Positions 15,269 to 26,299 of a DNA stretch of 64,000 bases are shown here, piece after piece (the stretch's first letter is position 1; the number at the start of each line of letters is the position of its first letter). The DNA is from Actinernus sp. WN-2022 (lineage: Eukaryota; Cnidaria; Anthozoa; Actiniaria; Actinernidae). Where the stretch lies: contig JAOWCC010000019.1 in NCBI GenBank assembly GCA_030867875.1, positions 106,007,006 through 106,071,005 of the forward strand. Reading direction: 5' to 3'. The notes under the pieces were generated by a model that was not told the DNA's origin, searched no databases, and saw only the letters and a program-made list of their open reading frames with translations. A program made the position numbers and the translations under genes.

Positions 15269-16252
15269 CACAGGGAGTCCCTAACCGATACTAGATCTAT
15301 AGAGAATATTGGAAGATTGGATTTGATGCGTGTGGGTTACCTGTGATTTCTTTGCCGCGCGAGAGGTTGTGAATTTATCGTAGTCTGTTTGTTTTTATCC
15401 CAAAATTGTTCATTCGCAGCCTAAAATTCGGACAATAAAGTTATCTGGCTGTAACATAAACCAGCTAAATGTGTAGCCTATTTATTATTCTGTAGTCTGC
15501 ATTAGTTTTAAGACACCGGATAATGTTTTGAGCGAGATTTAAGCGTTTGAGTTCACCGATACCTGTTCGCTGATTTTCGATGCCGATCGCCTTGCTATAA
15601 AGCACAGGCAGCCCACCCGCGCGTGGGTTCCCTGTGGCAGCGTGAATCATGTGACGTCATCGTGTTTACATCGGTTTTCTGTAAAATGACCGAAACAGTT
15701 CGCTAAATGGCTCGAAAAATCTTCATATTTGGTCGAATGATCCCCAAATACCTTAAAACTCGTAGTGAAATAAACTATTTACACTTTGATGTGGTCTAAT
15801 GTGCTTTTTTGGGCGATATGAGGGAGTACCAGGCGTTTGTTTCTCGATGTTTTGAAGCGCTCGCTAGCTTCAGCTACTAAAAAATTCACACTGCCACAGG
15901 AAGCCCACGCGCGGGTGGGCTGCCTGTGCTTATACAGTAGTGAAAATGAGCGAACAGGTGTCCGTGAACTAAAACGCTTAAATCTCGTTTAAAACGTTCT
16001 CCAATGTCTTCACACTAATACAGACTACAGAATAATAAATGAGCTACACATTCAGCGGGTTTGTTTTACAGCTAGATAACTTTATTGTCCGAATTTTAGG
16101 CTGCGAATGAACAATTTTGGGATAAAAACAGACTACGATAAATTCACAACCGCTCTCGCGCGGCAAAGAAACCACAGGTAACCCACACGCATCAAAACTA
16201 ATGTTTCGATCCAATCTTCCAATATTCTAGTATCGGTTAGGGACTCCCTGTG
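15269..16252. mobile_element. hAT-like long-inverted-repeat element with 8-bp target duplication
   Basis: 984 bases, almost wholly an imperfect palindrome with arms of about 390 bases meeting near 15,760. The ends read CACAGGGAGTCCCTAACC and its complement. The 8-base string CAAGTTTA flanks both sides exactly (15,261-15,268 and 16,253-16,260). An 8-base duplication and CA-G-rich ends point to the hAT superfamily. No ORF of note, so it is non-autonomous. Confidence 0.88.
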
Positions 16253-16277
16253 CAAGTTTATCAGTTTGTAACTGTTT

Positions 16278-16742
16278 AGAGGGGCTGAATTGGGGGGGGG
16301 GGGTACCAATATCAGTTAACAGCTAAATTTTTAGCTATTTATCAGTTATCAGTTAAATTTTGCTGTTATCAGTTAAGTTATATAAAAAGACTACCCTAAC
16401 CTGATTTGAATACATATTTGCTGGTATGAAATGAATAATAACCGCTAATTCAACATCAAACACTACATTTTGTCTATTCAATAGATTTTTCTAGTATCAG
16501 ATAACTCTGATGTGTCATGTTTAATATTTGACTATTATCAACTGGATCAAATTTGTCGAAAACCATCCGAAAAGCCAATAATAGCATGTGACGTTACGTC
16601 ATTTTAATAAAAAAATATGAAATATCAGGTAACAGCTATCTCACAAATATCAGCTAACCGCTAAAAAAAGGTAAAATTCTCAGTTAACAGTAATATTTTT
16701 TGGCCGTTTCTCAGTTATCAGTTAACCCCATTCAGCCCCTCT
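16278..16742. mobile_element. 465-bp inverted-repeat element with AGAGGGGCTGAAT ends
   Basis: Terminal inverted repeats AGAGGGGCTGAAT at both ends. The interior is filled with the phrases CAGTTATCAGTTAA and CAGTTAACAGCTAA in both orientations, plus a G run at 16,291-16,302. GTTT directly repeats outside both ends (TGTTTA if the first and last bases are shared). It is nested in the LINE tail. Confidence 0.75.
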
Positions 16743-16776
16743 GTTTAGTGTCACTCGGGCCTCATTAAATAAAGTC

Positions 16777-16811
<35 letters not shown>
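16777..16811 (+). repeat. ATT microsatellite, LINE tail
   Basis: About eleven ATT units directly after AATAAAGTCT, the 3' end of the LINE. Confidence 0.85.
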
Positions 16812-16820
16812 GGGTATTCT

Positions 16821-16966
16821 CTGCTATTTTGGGCTAGTTTGGATCGGTTTTAGAGAGTTTTTGATTTTTGACTTCTCTCTATAATGAAACGGACATTATT
16901 CATTATATAGAGATCTCAAAAATCAAACTCTCTCTAAAACCGATCCAAACTAGCCCAAAATAGCAG
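16821..16966. mobile_element. 146-bp palindromic MITE
   Basis: Inverted repeats of about 37 bases starting CTGCTATTTTGGGCTAGTTT meet across a short AT-rich centre. Immediately to its right, 16,967-17,020 repeats in inverted form the bases at 14,320-14,368, so the LINE region may be part of a larger rearranged unit. Confidence 0.8.
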
Positions 16967-17230
16967 CAGGACACTCGAGGTACATTTATTGCAAAATGTT
17001 ATTTCATTACCTTTAATGCTTTATTTTTACCACGATAAGAAATCAACACATACAAACTCTATTAGTGATTTCTGGAGAAAACGGTGACTCTAACAATCAC
17101 GTAATCTACGTAGGATGTAGGATGTGTAAGATCCACAAATCGTGAGCTTGGGCTGCCTGTGATGTAGTGGGCATATTTTACACCACCTTGGATTGGTCGC
17201 ATAAAGACCTCTGGGAACGATGGTTGGGCT

Positions 17231-17283
17231 TCTCGTTCCCAGTGCCTCCTCAATGGTTAGTTGGGGAGGCACTGGGAACGAGA
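17231..17283. repeat. Strong GC-rich hairpin
   Basis: A 19-base perfect stem, TCTCGTTCCCAGTGCCTCC, with a 15-base loop. Probably a remnant of a folded transposon end. The neighbouring bases 17,020-17,230 and 17,284-17,580 show no gene. Confidence 0.7.
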
Positions 17284-17581
17284 ATGAATCTACTTCGTGC
17301 CTCGCGCGTGCGGTGTCGGCATGGCTTCACCGACTGAGCGGGCGCTCATGATACAGTACAACGGTAATACTACAACAAAACAAGATGTTAATCTATTCTA
17401 CTCACCGAGAAAAAGACAAGTGAAGTGGGCTATTATTAAACCGCGGCCCAATACCTGTATCAATTTTTCGAGATATATACAAGAGGTATCTACTGGCTGG
17501 AGGTCCGTATAGAGAATAACTGCGCCAGAGGCATCGGGAACCTCATTCCCAGGGTCCCCCGGGCACGGTAAAGGAGGAGTC

Positions 17582-17919
17582 GGTAGTATCGTCGTGTACC
17601 GTTTAACCAACTGCGTCATAAAATTCCCTTCGTTACCCACGTTCGTTATGAATAATTTGAGACTCGGAAATTTTATACGAACATCCGAATCGACCGGTTA
17701 AGAATCACTGATGCAATGGCTTACCCACCACCAACACAAACCCTAACCATTAGACCACGAGAGAATTCGCTGATTGCAGTCGTTTTTTTACCAGATTTAT
17801 ATCAACTTCATTAGCATGTTCATAAAATAGTATAATATATACTATAATAGCGGTACAAGAACCCCTCGAGCGCGCAAGGTGATTCCCCACGGATCTCAAC
17901 GGTACACGACGATACTACC
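17582..17919 (-). mobile_element. Inverted-repeat transposon with internal tRNA-Glu-like sequence, copy 1
   Basis: Ends read GGTAGTATCGTCGTGTACCG and its complement. On the minus strand the interior holds TCTCTCGTGGTCTAATGGTTAGG (17,739-17,766), like the 5' half and A box of tRNA-Glu, followed by a decayed B box. The same element lies in the opposite orientation at 46.78-47.21 kb. A candidate target duplication AGGAGTCG flanks it, offset by two bases on one side. It carries no protein. Confidence 0.8.
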
Positions 17920-18875
17920 AAGGAGTCGACGCAAGAATGACATGGCTGGTTGCACCCCATGGTTGCAAGGCAGGCCAAGCTCTGTCACTACAGTTTAGCT
18001 CTGCTTATGTCAATTTTGTAAGGGTTTGTATGGGAATTTTTAAATCTAGCTTTTCGATAAATATACTGTAATAAAATGAATAAAACTTACCTGGTGCCTA
18101 TGGTCTGTGTCTTGGCTGTGTCTGTATGCAGTTTCAGCGAATCCTATATACTCCGGTCCGATCCGGTCCGACCGGTCCGATCCGGTCCGATCCAGGTTTT
18201 GTTGGTGCCTCATTTTTACCCGTTACCCGCTAAAGTGGATAAGAGAACTACATCACAGGCAGCCCAGTTTTGATTGTGGACGGCAGGCTTTTTGCAGGCC
18301 AAAATAAATATTTGAAGACAGAAAATTAGAATAGTTCAGCTTTAAGGAGACATCTTTTTTGTTGAAAAATGCATATACCAGAGGAAACAGAGCCATCTGA
18401 AATCGGCCCTAATTTCATCTTGACCACGAGTACCCGATGGTAGTGTATTCAACGTGTCCGTACGCAGACCAAAAATATGAATTTTACAATTTTTTTTTAT
18501 GTCCTATAAAGATAGGGGAAAGGATGGTAAATTCAGTACCGAAATAATAAATAATGGAAGAATTGCCGTTATCGGACCTACCTTGAAATAAATAAAATAA
18601 TTACTGCTTTTCTTTCTTTGCCATATATGGGCGTAGGAATCCTACGGGATTCCTACCAATGACGTCATATTCCTACCAAGCATTTACCTGGTTGCTAAGC
18701 ATAGGAATTTAGGTGATAGATCGAGAGCTAGTTTGTGCAGAGAAAGGAAGTTTTACGAAACGAGAAGAAGGGTGAAGCGCCACCGTTACTTTTTTACAAC
18801 CACTACGAGCAGATTACAAGCAGTAGCACTAAACTCCTACTAAACTCATAGGAGCGCATCAAGACAAGAATCAAG
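17920..18875. other. Non-coding sequence
   Basis: No gene seen. Contains a short tandem of CCGGTCCGAT-like decamers at about 18,151-18,194, and TAGGAATCCTACGGGATTCCTA at about 18,635-18,656, a small imperfect palindrome. Confidence 0.5.
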
Positions 18876-19297
18876 ATGGATGTTTCATCTACTGCCGGTA
18901 CCAGTTCGATTGTAAGTACCTTGCTTGCTTGCATAATGTAGGAATTTTTAAGAATTCTGCCCATACTGAGTACTATTATTATTAATATAGTTTCGGTTTT
19001 ATCAATGTATAATTCCGATTAATGTTGCTTATGCGGGAGTGCTGTTGAAACTGTTCGGTCTCGTGAGTTGACACGTGTTGTTTATATTTTAATTTCTAGT
19101 CTGAAGTGAGACTACAGAAAAGCGGTCCCAGAAATATTAGAAAAAGCCACCAGAAAAGCTTATCGGGCTATTATATATCGGATTTGCGATATATAACTCC
19201 TACTAGATATCTTCCTAGGATCATGTCTAGTTTAATCACTCGAAAATCAAACGTTTTAGAACGATCCCGAAACTTTTGTCATTCTCAAATGTTGTGA
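18876..19297 (+). CDS. Possible two-exon small gene or 5' part of a longer gene, unrecognised
   Basis: An ATG at 18,876 opens 12 codons (MDVSSTAGTSSI) ending at a good donor GTAAGT at 18,912. An acceptor TTTCTAG at about 19,099 leads into a phase-matched exon from 19,100 that stays open to 19,297 (66 codons, rich in R, S and K). A CpG-bearing 5' region lies before it. Further Ser/Glu-rich exon-like pieces with good splice sites occur at about 21,535-21,575 and 22,485-22,537, but both contain in-frame stops in the phases I could test. This may be the decayed 5' half of the gene at 23.66 kb. Low confidence. Confidence 0.3.
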
Positions 19298-19558
19298 AAT
19301 TTATTGAAGGTACATGTATACATATATGATTATCTAAGTCAAAGAAGTTTTCGACTTGACATGATCCTACCTTGCGAGCAGAGGTTTCTCATCTCTCTGC
19401 CTTTCTGGTACTTAATATTGAAACACCAGGTCAGCCATCAACACTAGACAGCACAGTGTGTAGTTGCATCTATGTTACATAACGTGTGTAGATTGATGTA
19501 CAGCATAAGTATATTTTACAATAAATTGTGTGTGCGGTTAACTGTCAGGACGGTATCC

Positions 19559-20093
19559 GGTCGTTTCGCCAACGAGTCGATTCGCCAACGGTCAGTTCGC
19601 CAACGTCTTAAGTCGATTCGCCAACGTCTTAAGTCGATTCGCCAACGTAGTAGGTTACATTCATGTATGGTATATTTATATAATAAAGACTACAACGACT
19701 TCATATATGAGTACTGTGATTGATTCTACACTACGAAATACCTAACTGACCCCGTAACTTATAAAAATATTTTTAAAATTTTCTAATAAAGGTGATGTGT
19801 TAATATATCATTGAGTTTGTATCCTTGTATCTTAACTAATGCGTAACTCCCTCCCCCACCCCCTAAAATGGTGTTTTATCTCAAATAAAGAAATTATTGG
19901 ATCATTTTAAAATGCCTAGAAAGGCGTGATGAAACTGTCATTGGCACTCTATATCCCTTTAAAACTAAGAGTAAGAAGCGTACACCAATTCTTGTTAAAT
20001 AAACCGTTGGAGAATCGACTTAAGACGTTGGTGAATCGACTTAAGACGTTGGCGAACTGACCGTTGGCGAATCGACTCGTTGGCGAAACGACC
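19559..20093. mobile_element. Transposon with TCGCCAACG subterminal repeats
   Basis: Left end: CGGTCGTTTCGCCAACGAG followed by four more TTCGCCAACG units spaced by AGTCGA-type linkers (19,559-19,648). Right end (20,004-20,093) is the inverted version with the same order and linkers. About 350 bases of AT-rich filler lie between. No coding region. Confidence 0.85.
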
Positions 20094-20099
20094 GCAATT

Positions 20100-22650
20100 C
20101 ATCAGGACCACCTCCTGCATATATGCATGTGTCTGTTATCAGTTAATTGAAGAGAAGGAAATAATGTGCTAAAAGTTCCTTAATTTTGAAAATACCAAAT
20201 GCTTAGTAAATTTTGAAAACTTTGTAGCTTTTTTTACTTTTACTATGCTTTCACCCTTTGAGTTTGATCACTTGATAAACCATTTCAGCTGCAAAAGTTG
20301 ACAGATCGAGGCACTGTCATGGTAGAACAAAAATCATGGAAAAAAGTTTGGTTTCATTTCACTCCTCCTAGTCCATTTATCTTGGTGGTACGTGGTTCAG
20401 GTTTATTCCATCATATAACGGTCATGCCTGCATGCCACCACTGCTGTCATATGAAACTCATGTTTTTAAACTCAGTATCCAATGCCTGGACAGGGTGGTA
20501 AAAAAGTGGAATTGTGTAAAATTTTTGTGATTTGTCGTCTTGCATGGACACTATAAATTTGAATGAAGAAAAACAGACATACATTTCTTACCCTGGATCC
20601 CCATCAAGCAAAGTTAGAACAGAGTTCAGTATTACCTACATGTAACAACATTCACTGTAGCATTAATTGGTGGTGTACCCTTACCTTCTACCTTTCCACA
20701 CAACTTTGTTCTTAATTATTCCTAAATTAAAGTTAATTTTATAAATGTTGTCTCCCAGGATGCATGTACATGTATATCATGTATTTTTTTGCATCTGCTT
20801 AGTAACCAGGCAACATACCACCAACTTGGTTTAGGTGTGGTACAAGGATAATATATATATATATAAAGAGAGGCCAGGTCAGGACTAATCACATTTGAGC
20901 TGCCTATGGGTTGGAAATCTGGGATTTTGATTTTGCATAGCATGACATGATTTCCCATTGGTCACTAGGTTGTTATGATAATGCCAACCAAAAATATCTA
21001 TGGGTGCCAGGATCAAGATAAAACAAATTATAATGCTATCCCTTGATGCTAGCTCGTACTGCTTTTATGGAATCTAAGATTAACACAAGCGCCCGTTACC
21101 ATTTGATTCTGAAGTTAGATGTTTAATTCATGGTTATATTAATTATTGTGATAAATTCTAAGCAGTCTGTATTCGCACAATTTTTTGTTCCACGCAGTTC
21201 CCTGTTTTGCAGCATGTTAGGAATTTTGCAAATGCCATTGTGTCATATAGCTTTGGCATAGGTCACAAGTAACTCAGTCTAAACTAAACACACTGTGGTT
21301 TTAAATTTTAAATTGTAACTGCATGGACTTGGTTCATAACGTATTGACTTAATTGTAGATGGCCACATACTTGTCATTTTTAGATACATGTCATGTTATA
21401 TGCCATACCATAAAATTCAAGTGTTGTGACCAGTGTTGGAACTGATCAAAACAAAGGCCTCCATTCATGAATTTGAGAATAAACTTGCTAACTGTTTAGC
21501 ACATGTACTTATAACACACATTCTATCATTTTAGGGTAATTAAGTTCAGTCTGACGAATCTGGATCTGAGCTAGGGGTAAGTATCATGGCACTGAATAAT
21601 GAAATAATTGTTTCCCATTTAGACCATGTATTACTTCAATTACACAATGGCAAAGGAAAACTGTGCTGATACAATTGAGCAGGGTTGTGCTGGGAAAAAT
21701 TGTAACATAACTTGTTTAATTTTATACAGTGTAATAATAGGTAATTTATTCAACATAAACTTAATGCAGTAGAAACATTTACACATACATGTAGTTCTAG
21801 CTTTATGTTCAGGATGATGAGATAAATGTTACTACAATTAAAAGTTAGGCCTCGCCAGTTATATTATTATAATTAATTCCATGACCAAATGCTTAGTTGG
21901 GCAATTCCACCATCATGGATGTTACTGTACATTTGGATGAATTATTGACATTAAATATTTCTTTTGAAAATATAAAAAAAAAATGATTTCCGTTTAATTT
22001 TTTTTATTAGGATGTACAGTATTATGTTTTATTAAAACGAGTCCATCAAAACTGTCTTGACCAGTTACTTTGTCAAAGTTTTATGTGATCTGAAGGGTTG
22101 ACTCAAATAAACTCTGCCAGACTTCCCCGAGCCTGATCAACACACAAAATCTTAAATCAGCACATAAATTTTGGTTGCAATACATTCAATACAAAACAAA
22201 ATATTAAAGTAACTCAACATGTCATTGTGAAAATGTGTTGTCATCCTGAAGCAAATAGAGTATGATCCCTGGGGTCACAAAACTCGTCAATTGCCATCAA
22301 ATACCCCACATACTTTTGCATATTATTCATGTGACTGTATGTCTTTCCAAATGTTTCATTTTCAGAATGGTCATTTTCTCATTTCCCAGATCTTTACATT
22401 ATAGTACTGGTATATATATAGTTTTAATTATAGAACTTTAAATTGAATGCATACATGTAATTGTCTAATTTGTTTAATTTTCAGAGTTCCTCACAGTCTG
22501 AGTAGGAGAAGTGTTCTAGTAGTGAAAGCGAAGAAGAGGTATTTTTTTATGCCAAGCTTTGTTTAGAGGATGTGTTTTTTCTTAAGATAAGAAGACAGTT
22601 CTGTAATTTTCATTTTATTTATTTGTATAGAAAAATGCAAAAGCTGTATA
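20100..22650. other. AT-rich non-coding stretch
   Basis: No convincing gene. Contains a TA dinucleotide run near 20,852 and two exon-like Ser/Glu-rich islands at about 21,535 and 22,485 mentioned with the candidate at 18,876. Otherwise nothing identifiable by eye. Confidence 0.45.
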
Positions 22651-22654
22651 TGTA

Positions 22655-23037
22655 GCTCAAAATTGTCTAGAAGATTTCGTTGAAAGTCCGTTATGGCAAT
22701 AGAGCTTTTTCAGTCACTGCACCAAACTGTGGAATGAACTCCCATTTCATATTAGATTAAGTTCATCATTAGTCAGTTTTAAATCTAGTTTAAAGACATT
22801 TTTTTATTTAATCGAGTTTTTAATTGATATTGTCTACTACTATTAGTCTGAAGTTAATAACCTTTTTACATTATTCATATTTTTTATAATAATTAGTAGG
22901 GTTTTTATATCATAAATTGTAAATCATAAAGTTGTATTTATATTATTTTAAGCTTATAAATTGTAAAGCGCCATAGAACTTTTTAGGATTATGGTGCTCT
23001 AGAAGTTCACACATTATTACTATTATTATTATTTATT
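22655..23037 (+). mobile_element. LINE 3' fragment
   Basis: A broken frame reads TKLWNELPFHIRLSSSLVSFKSSLKTFLF, the C-terminal end of a CR1/L2-type reverse transcriptase. It is followed by a short 3' UTR and an ATT-rich tail at about 23,010-23,037. Frame contains stops. Confidence 0.65.
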
Positions 23038-23658
23038 TAATAAACCCTTACATGTATCGAACAAAAGACTTGCTCAATCGATCATGGACCATTCATTATT
23101 TATATGCATTTTTTTGAATTTCGCTTGGCTGCTGCACTTTTCCAAAGGGTCAGTTACAGTACAAACCTGAAAGGCATGCTGGGTCCATTTTAACTTTAGT
23201 TAATATCAGGGTTTTTATTGATCAAGGCCATAAGATAAAAAACTGTAATGTTTGTAATATTATTATCAAATGATGTTATATTTTGTATTTTATGCTTCTT
23301 CTTTTTTATATATATTAAATATCAAATGTTTTTGTAGTTGATCCTGAATCTTGCCAGCCCCCTGCTGCCAGGCATAAATAATGTATGGTCTCTAATCACC
23401 CAGGAGATCTTTTGCATTTTTGGGAGAGATGAGAGAATGAATCCTGAATTCACAGGCCACCACTCTATGTGTTACTGTTATTTCCAGCCCTCCTTTAATT
23501 CACTTTTTAAGTAGGTGGTATTTTGTCATTATTTTTAGTTTGTATAGATGTTGTTTTTTCATTGTAGATCTTTAGCAGAGAGAAAAACAGGGAGAATAGG
23601 CTTTTGTGGATTGAAATATAGGTGCCTTATTTGTAATTTGCGTTTTATTTGTTCACAG

Positions 23659-25301
23659 GAAACAGAACTATCAGCTACTGTAAACAAAGTTAAGTCATCA
23701 AAAAAGGTTGATGAAATCCTTAAGAAAGCCACCATACCATCAGTGACTGGCATAATTGAAGATGCTGAGCAGATTAGCCACTCTCCACAGTCTGTCTTTT
23801 GTATCAGATGGTTTCCCAATTCCAGTAATACCCACACAGTCTACATCTTCACAGAGTAATGAGATTGTGGATGCCCTGAGAAGCATAAATGCTCGTCTGG
23901 AAGCCTTCCAAGCAGACCCAGTAATACCTGACCACACTAGTCCCGGCTCTCTTCTTAATGCTGCAAGACAGATTACATATTGGTCACCTGTTTTTGTATC
24001 GATGTGCAGTGAGCAGAGTCAGGAGAGAGTACCCCATCAAAAAGGCACTGTAGCTGTTCCATCATCCTCACAGCCCATCCCAGCAACACAGCCACCAACC
24101 TCGCATACCAGTACAACAACACAGTCACAAGCTTCATTTGACATTCTGCCTTCATTCCAGCCCAGCCCAGTAACACAACATACTTCATTTGTTCCACCAA
24201 CCTCACATCCCAGCACTGCAACACAGCCACCAACCTCACATACCAGTACAACAACACAGCCACAAGCTTCATTTGACATTCTGCCTTCCTTCCAGCCCAG
24301 CCCAGTAACACAACAGACTTCATTTGTTCCACCAACCTCACATCGCGTATCCCAGCACTGCAAAACAGCCACAAGCTTCATTTGACATTCTGCCTTTATT
24401 CCAGCCCAGCCCAGTAACACAACAGACTTCATTTGTTCCACCAACCTCGCATCCCAGCACTGCGACACAGCCACCAGCTTCATTTGACATTCTGCCTTTA
24501 TTCCAGCCCAGCCCAGTAACACAACAGACTTCATTTGTTCCACCAACCTCACATCCCAGCACTGCAACACAGCCTCCAACCTCACATACCAGTACAACAA
24601 CACAACCACAAGCTTCATTTGACGTTCTTCCTTCATTCCATCTCAGCCCAGTAACACAACAGACTTCATTTGTTCCACCAACCTCACATCCCAGCACTGC
24701 AACAGAGCCACCAGCTTCATTTGACATTCTGCCTTCATTCCAGTACAGCACCACAACCACAAGCTCCATTTGTTCCACCATCATCTTATCCAAGCGCAAC
24801 AACACAGCCACAAGCTTCATTTGTTCTATCACCATTCCATCCCGGCACAGCAACACAGCATCAGCTTTATTTGTTCCTTCCAACCAGCCATCAGCTTTAT
24901 TTGTTTCACAATCATTTCAGCCCAGCACAGCAACATCCACCCTGCAAGCCATCACAGACCTACACACACTTGCCATGTTTAGAAAATATGGTTCGGAACA
25001 TCAAACCTGTATTCAATGGTTGAAAACATTGTGGATACCACGAAAGGTGGACAGTCTTCATCAAGTGAAGGATGTGTGGGAGAAAGGAACCGAAGACTGT
25101 CCTACTTTAAAAGACTGGACCTGTTTAATGAGGAACTACAAGTCCACAAGGGGGAAAAATGTTTCAATATATAGACAACGAAAATACATTTATAAATTTT
25201 ATGAGAGACATAATTTTGATGAGCACATTGTTGCTGCAGCATTTAATGAAATTAAACCCGGAAACCTATACAAACTGTTGAACTCTAAACAAGCACATTG
25301 A
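23659..25301 (+). pseudogene. Decayed gene with coding minisatellite and a conserved C-terminal domain, unrecognised
   Basis: After an acceptor TTGTTCACAG the frame reads ETELSATVNKVKSSKKVDEILKK for about 50 codons, then shifts frame near 23,800. The new frame continues with SNEIVDALRSINARLEAFQ, enters a long Pro/Thr/Ser repeat (24.05-24.9 kb), shifts again near 24,345, and ends with about 115 non-repetitive residues (SEHQTCIQWLKTL, LKDWTCLMRNYKS, IYRQRKYIYKFYE, NLYKLLNSKQAH, stop 25,301). The final part looks like a real folded domain and resembles proteins seen in multiple copies in corals, from memory. Two frame changes within one repeat array argue for decay or array slippage. No function can be given. 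Confidence 0.55.
24050..24905 (+). repeat. Coding minisatellite, Pro/Thr/Ser-rich
   Basis: Imperfect units of about 78-123 bases encode phrases such as TSHTSTTTQPQASFDILP, FQPSPVTQQTSFVPP and TSHPSTATQPP. Unit composition is modular: some units lack the TSHTSTTTQ part. Long open frames on the minus strand over this stretch are shadows created by the repeat. Confidence 0.85.
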
Positions 25302-25879
25302 TAACTTTATTGTATAGGAAGATGTGTTAGGTACACCAACATGGCCACCATGCCCTTTATCATATGAATCTCTGGGGATTGACTGCAATCATCTATATAT
25401 ACTAATTTGGTTTATAATATAGATACGATAGTACGCGCGCTCTGATTTGATCATTAACCACGTACGCGCGCTCTGATTTGCCGTGTTTTATTGTTTTCAA
25501 CTGGCGGTTTCCTTTCATCGCGCGTGTAAATCTATATTTTATCATAAAACACTTGGTCATTGAGAATACTCGAAATGTTGAAAGCACGTGCCTTCGGCTT
25601 TTATGTATAGTATAAAACATGGCCAAGGCTTATTTATTTGTTAATTATTCATCAGAACTAAACGTAGACTATCAACATTATTGAAGCAATGTTAAGCAGT
25701 AACCTGGGGTGTTGACGATTTACTTTAACTAAATTTAGTGCTAATGTAGTTGGAGACACCTAATTTGATATTTTTTTGTGCCAACAGTCCAGATCCGGGG
25801 GATCGGAGCTGGGAGATATTGACTCGCGGTATCGTCTAGACTAGTATGCTTTTGTGTGGGATCTGTGGTTCTATTTCCC
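25302..25879. other. Non-coding sequence with GTACGCGCGCTCTGATTTG repeat
   Basis: The phrase TACGCGCGCTCTGATTTG occurs twice at about 25,433 and 25,466 within what looks like a repeat remnant. No gene seen. Confidence 0.5.
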
Positions 25880-26170
25880 TGCTATCAGAACCTTCTAATC
25901 CTCCTTTCTATAATCGGGCTGGCGGGGAAAAGTAGGCTCTGCCCCGAGTCGCAACGTTTTTTATCTAACCGCCGTCCACAAACGTGGACGAATAAATTAT
26001 AAAAATATACAGTACGCATGTTTATGTAAATTATTTGATTATTTTAATTTGTTTTCGTGTCGCGTAGTAACGCATGCGCAGCACCGAATGATGCGACTCG
26101 GGCAGAGAGTACTTTTCCCCGTCAGCGCAGCCCGTACAGAAAAGGGGGAATGGAAGGTTCTGCTAGCAGG
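25880..26170. mobile_element. Inverted-repeat transposon of about 290 bp
   Basis: Left end CTGCTATCAGAACCTTC and right end GAAGGTTCTGCTAGCAG are inverted partners. Inner parts also pair (GGCGGGGAAAAGTA with TACTTTTCCCCGTC; CCCCGAGTCGCA with TGCGACTCGGG), giving arms of about 75 bases. A C run follows at 26,202-26,219. Confidence 0.75.
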
Positions 26171-26299
26171 AAATGGTTTTATTTTCACCTGAAGTTTATG
26201 CCCCCCCCCCCCCCCCCCCTTGAATTCGTTGTGAGCGTTGATCTTGCGGTTACACTAATTTGGGTGACGCCAACTAAATATTTAACTAATTTTATAGTT

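Larger units (their letters stand above)
14376..16811 (+). mobile_element. LINE 3' end (CR1-like reverse transcriptase tail), split by three nested insertions
   Basis: The fragment RVILNADNRARSVPLFNKLKWLPF and, one frame over, GRSFTVRSIKEWNSLPLEVR are the C-terminal end of a non-LTR reverse transcriptase. The frame shifts near 14,577 and the protein stops at about 14,718. The 3' UTR continues to CCTCATTAAATAAAGT at about 16,760 and an ATT microsatellite, the same tail as the LINE piece at 34.73 kb. Between these points it is interrupted by elements at 14,804-15,114, 15,269-16,252 and 16,278-16,742. Removing them restores a continuous tail, so they arrived after the LINE. The coding part is dead. 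Confidence 0.75.

Noticed and set aside
17062..17640. Small ORFs of 60-80 codons
   Set aside because: No family features, overlapping hairpin and transposon sequence, frames random in length.
23973..24883. Three long minus-strand ORFs rich in EVGGTNEVCCVTGLG
   Set aside because: They are shadows of the plus-strand coding minisatellite; a repeat whose unit is a multiple of three keeps other frames open.
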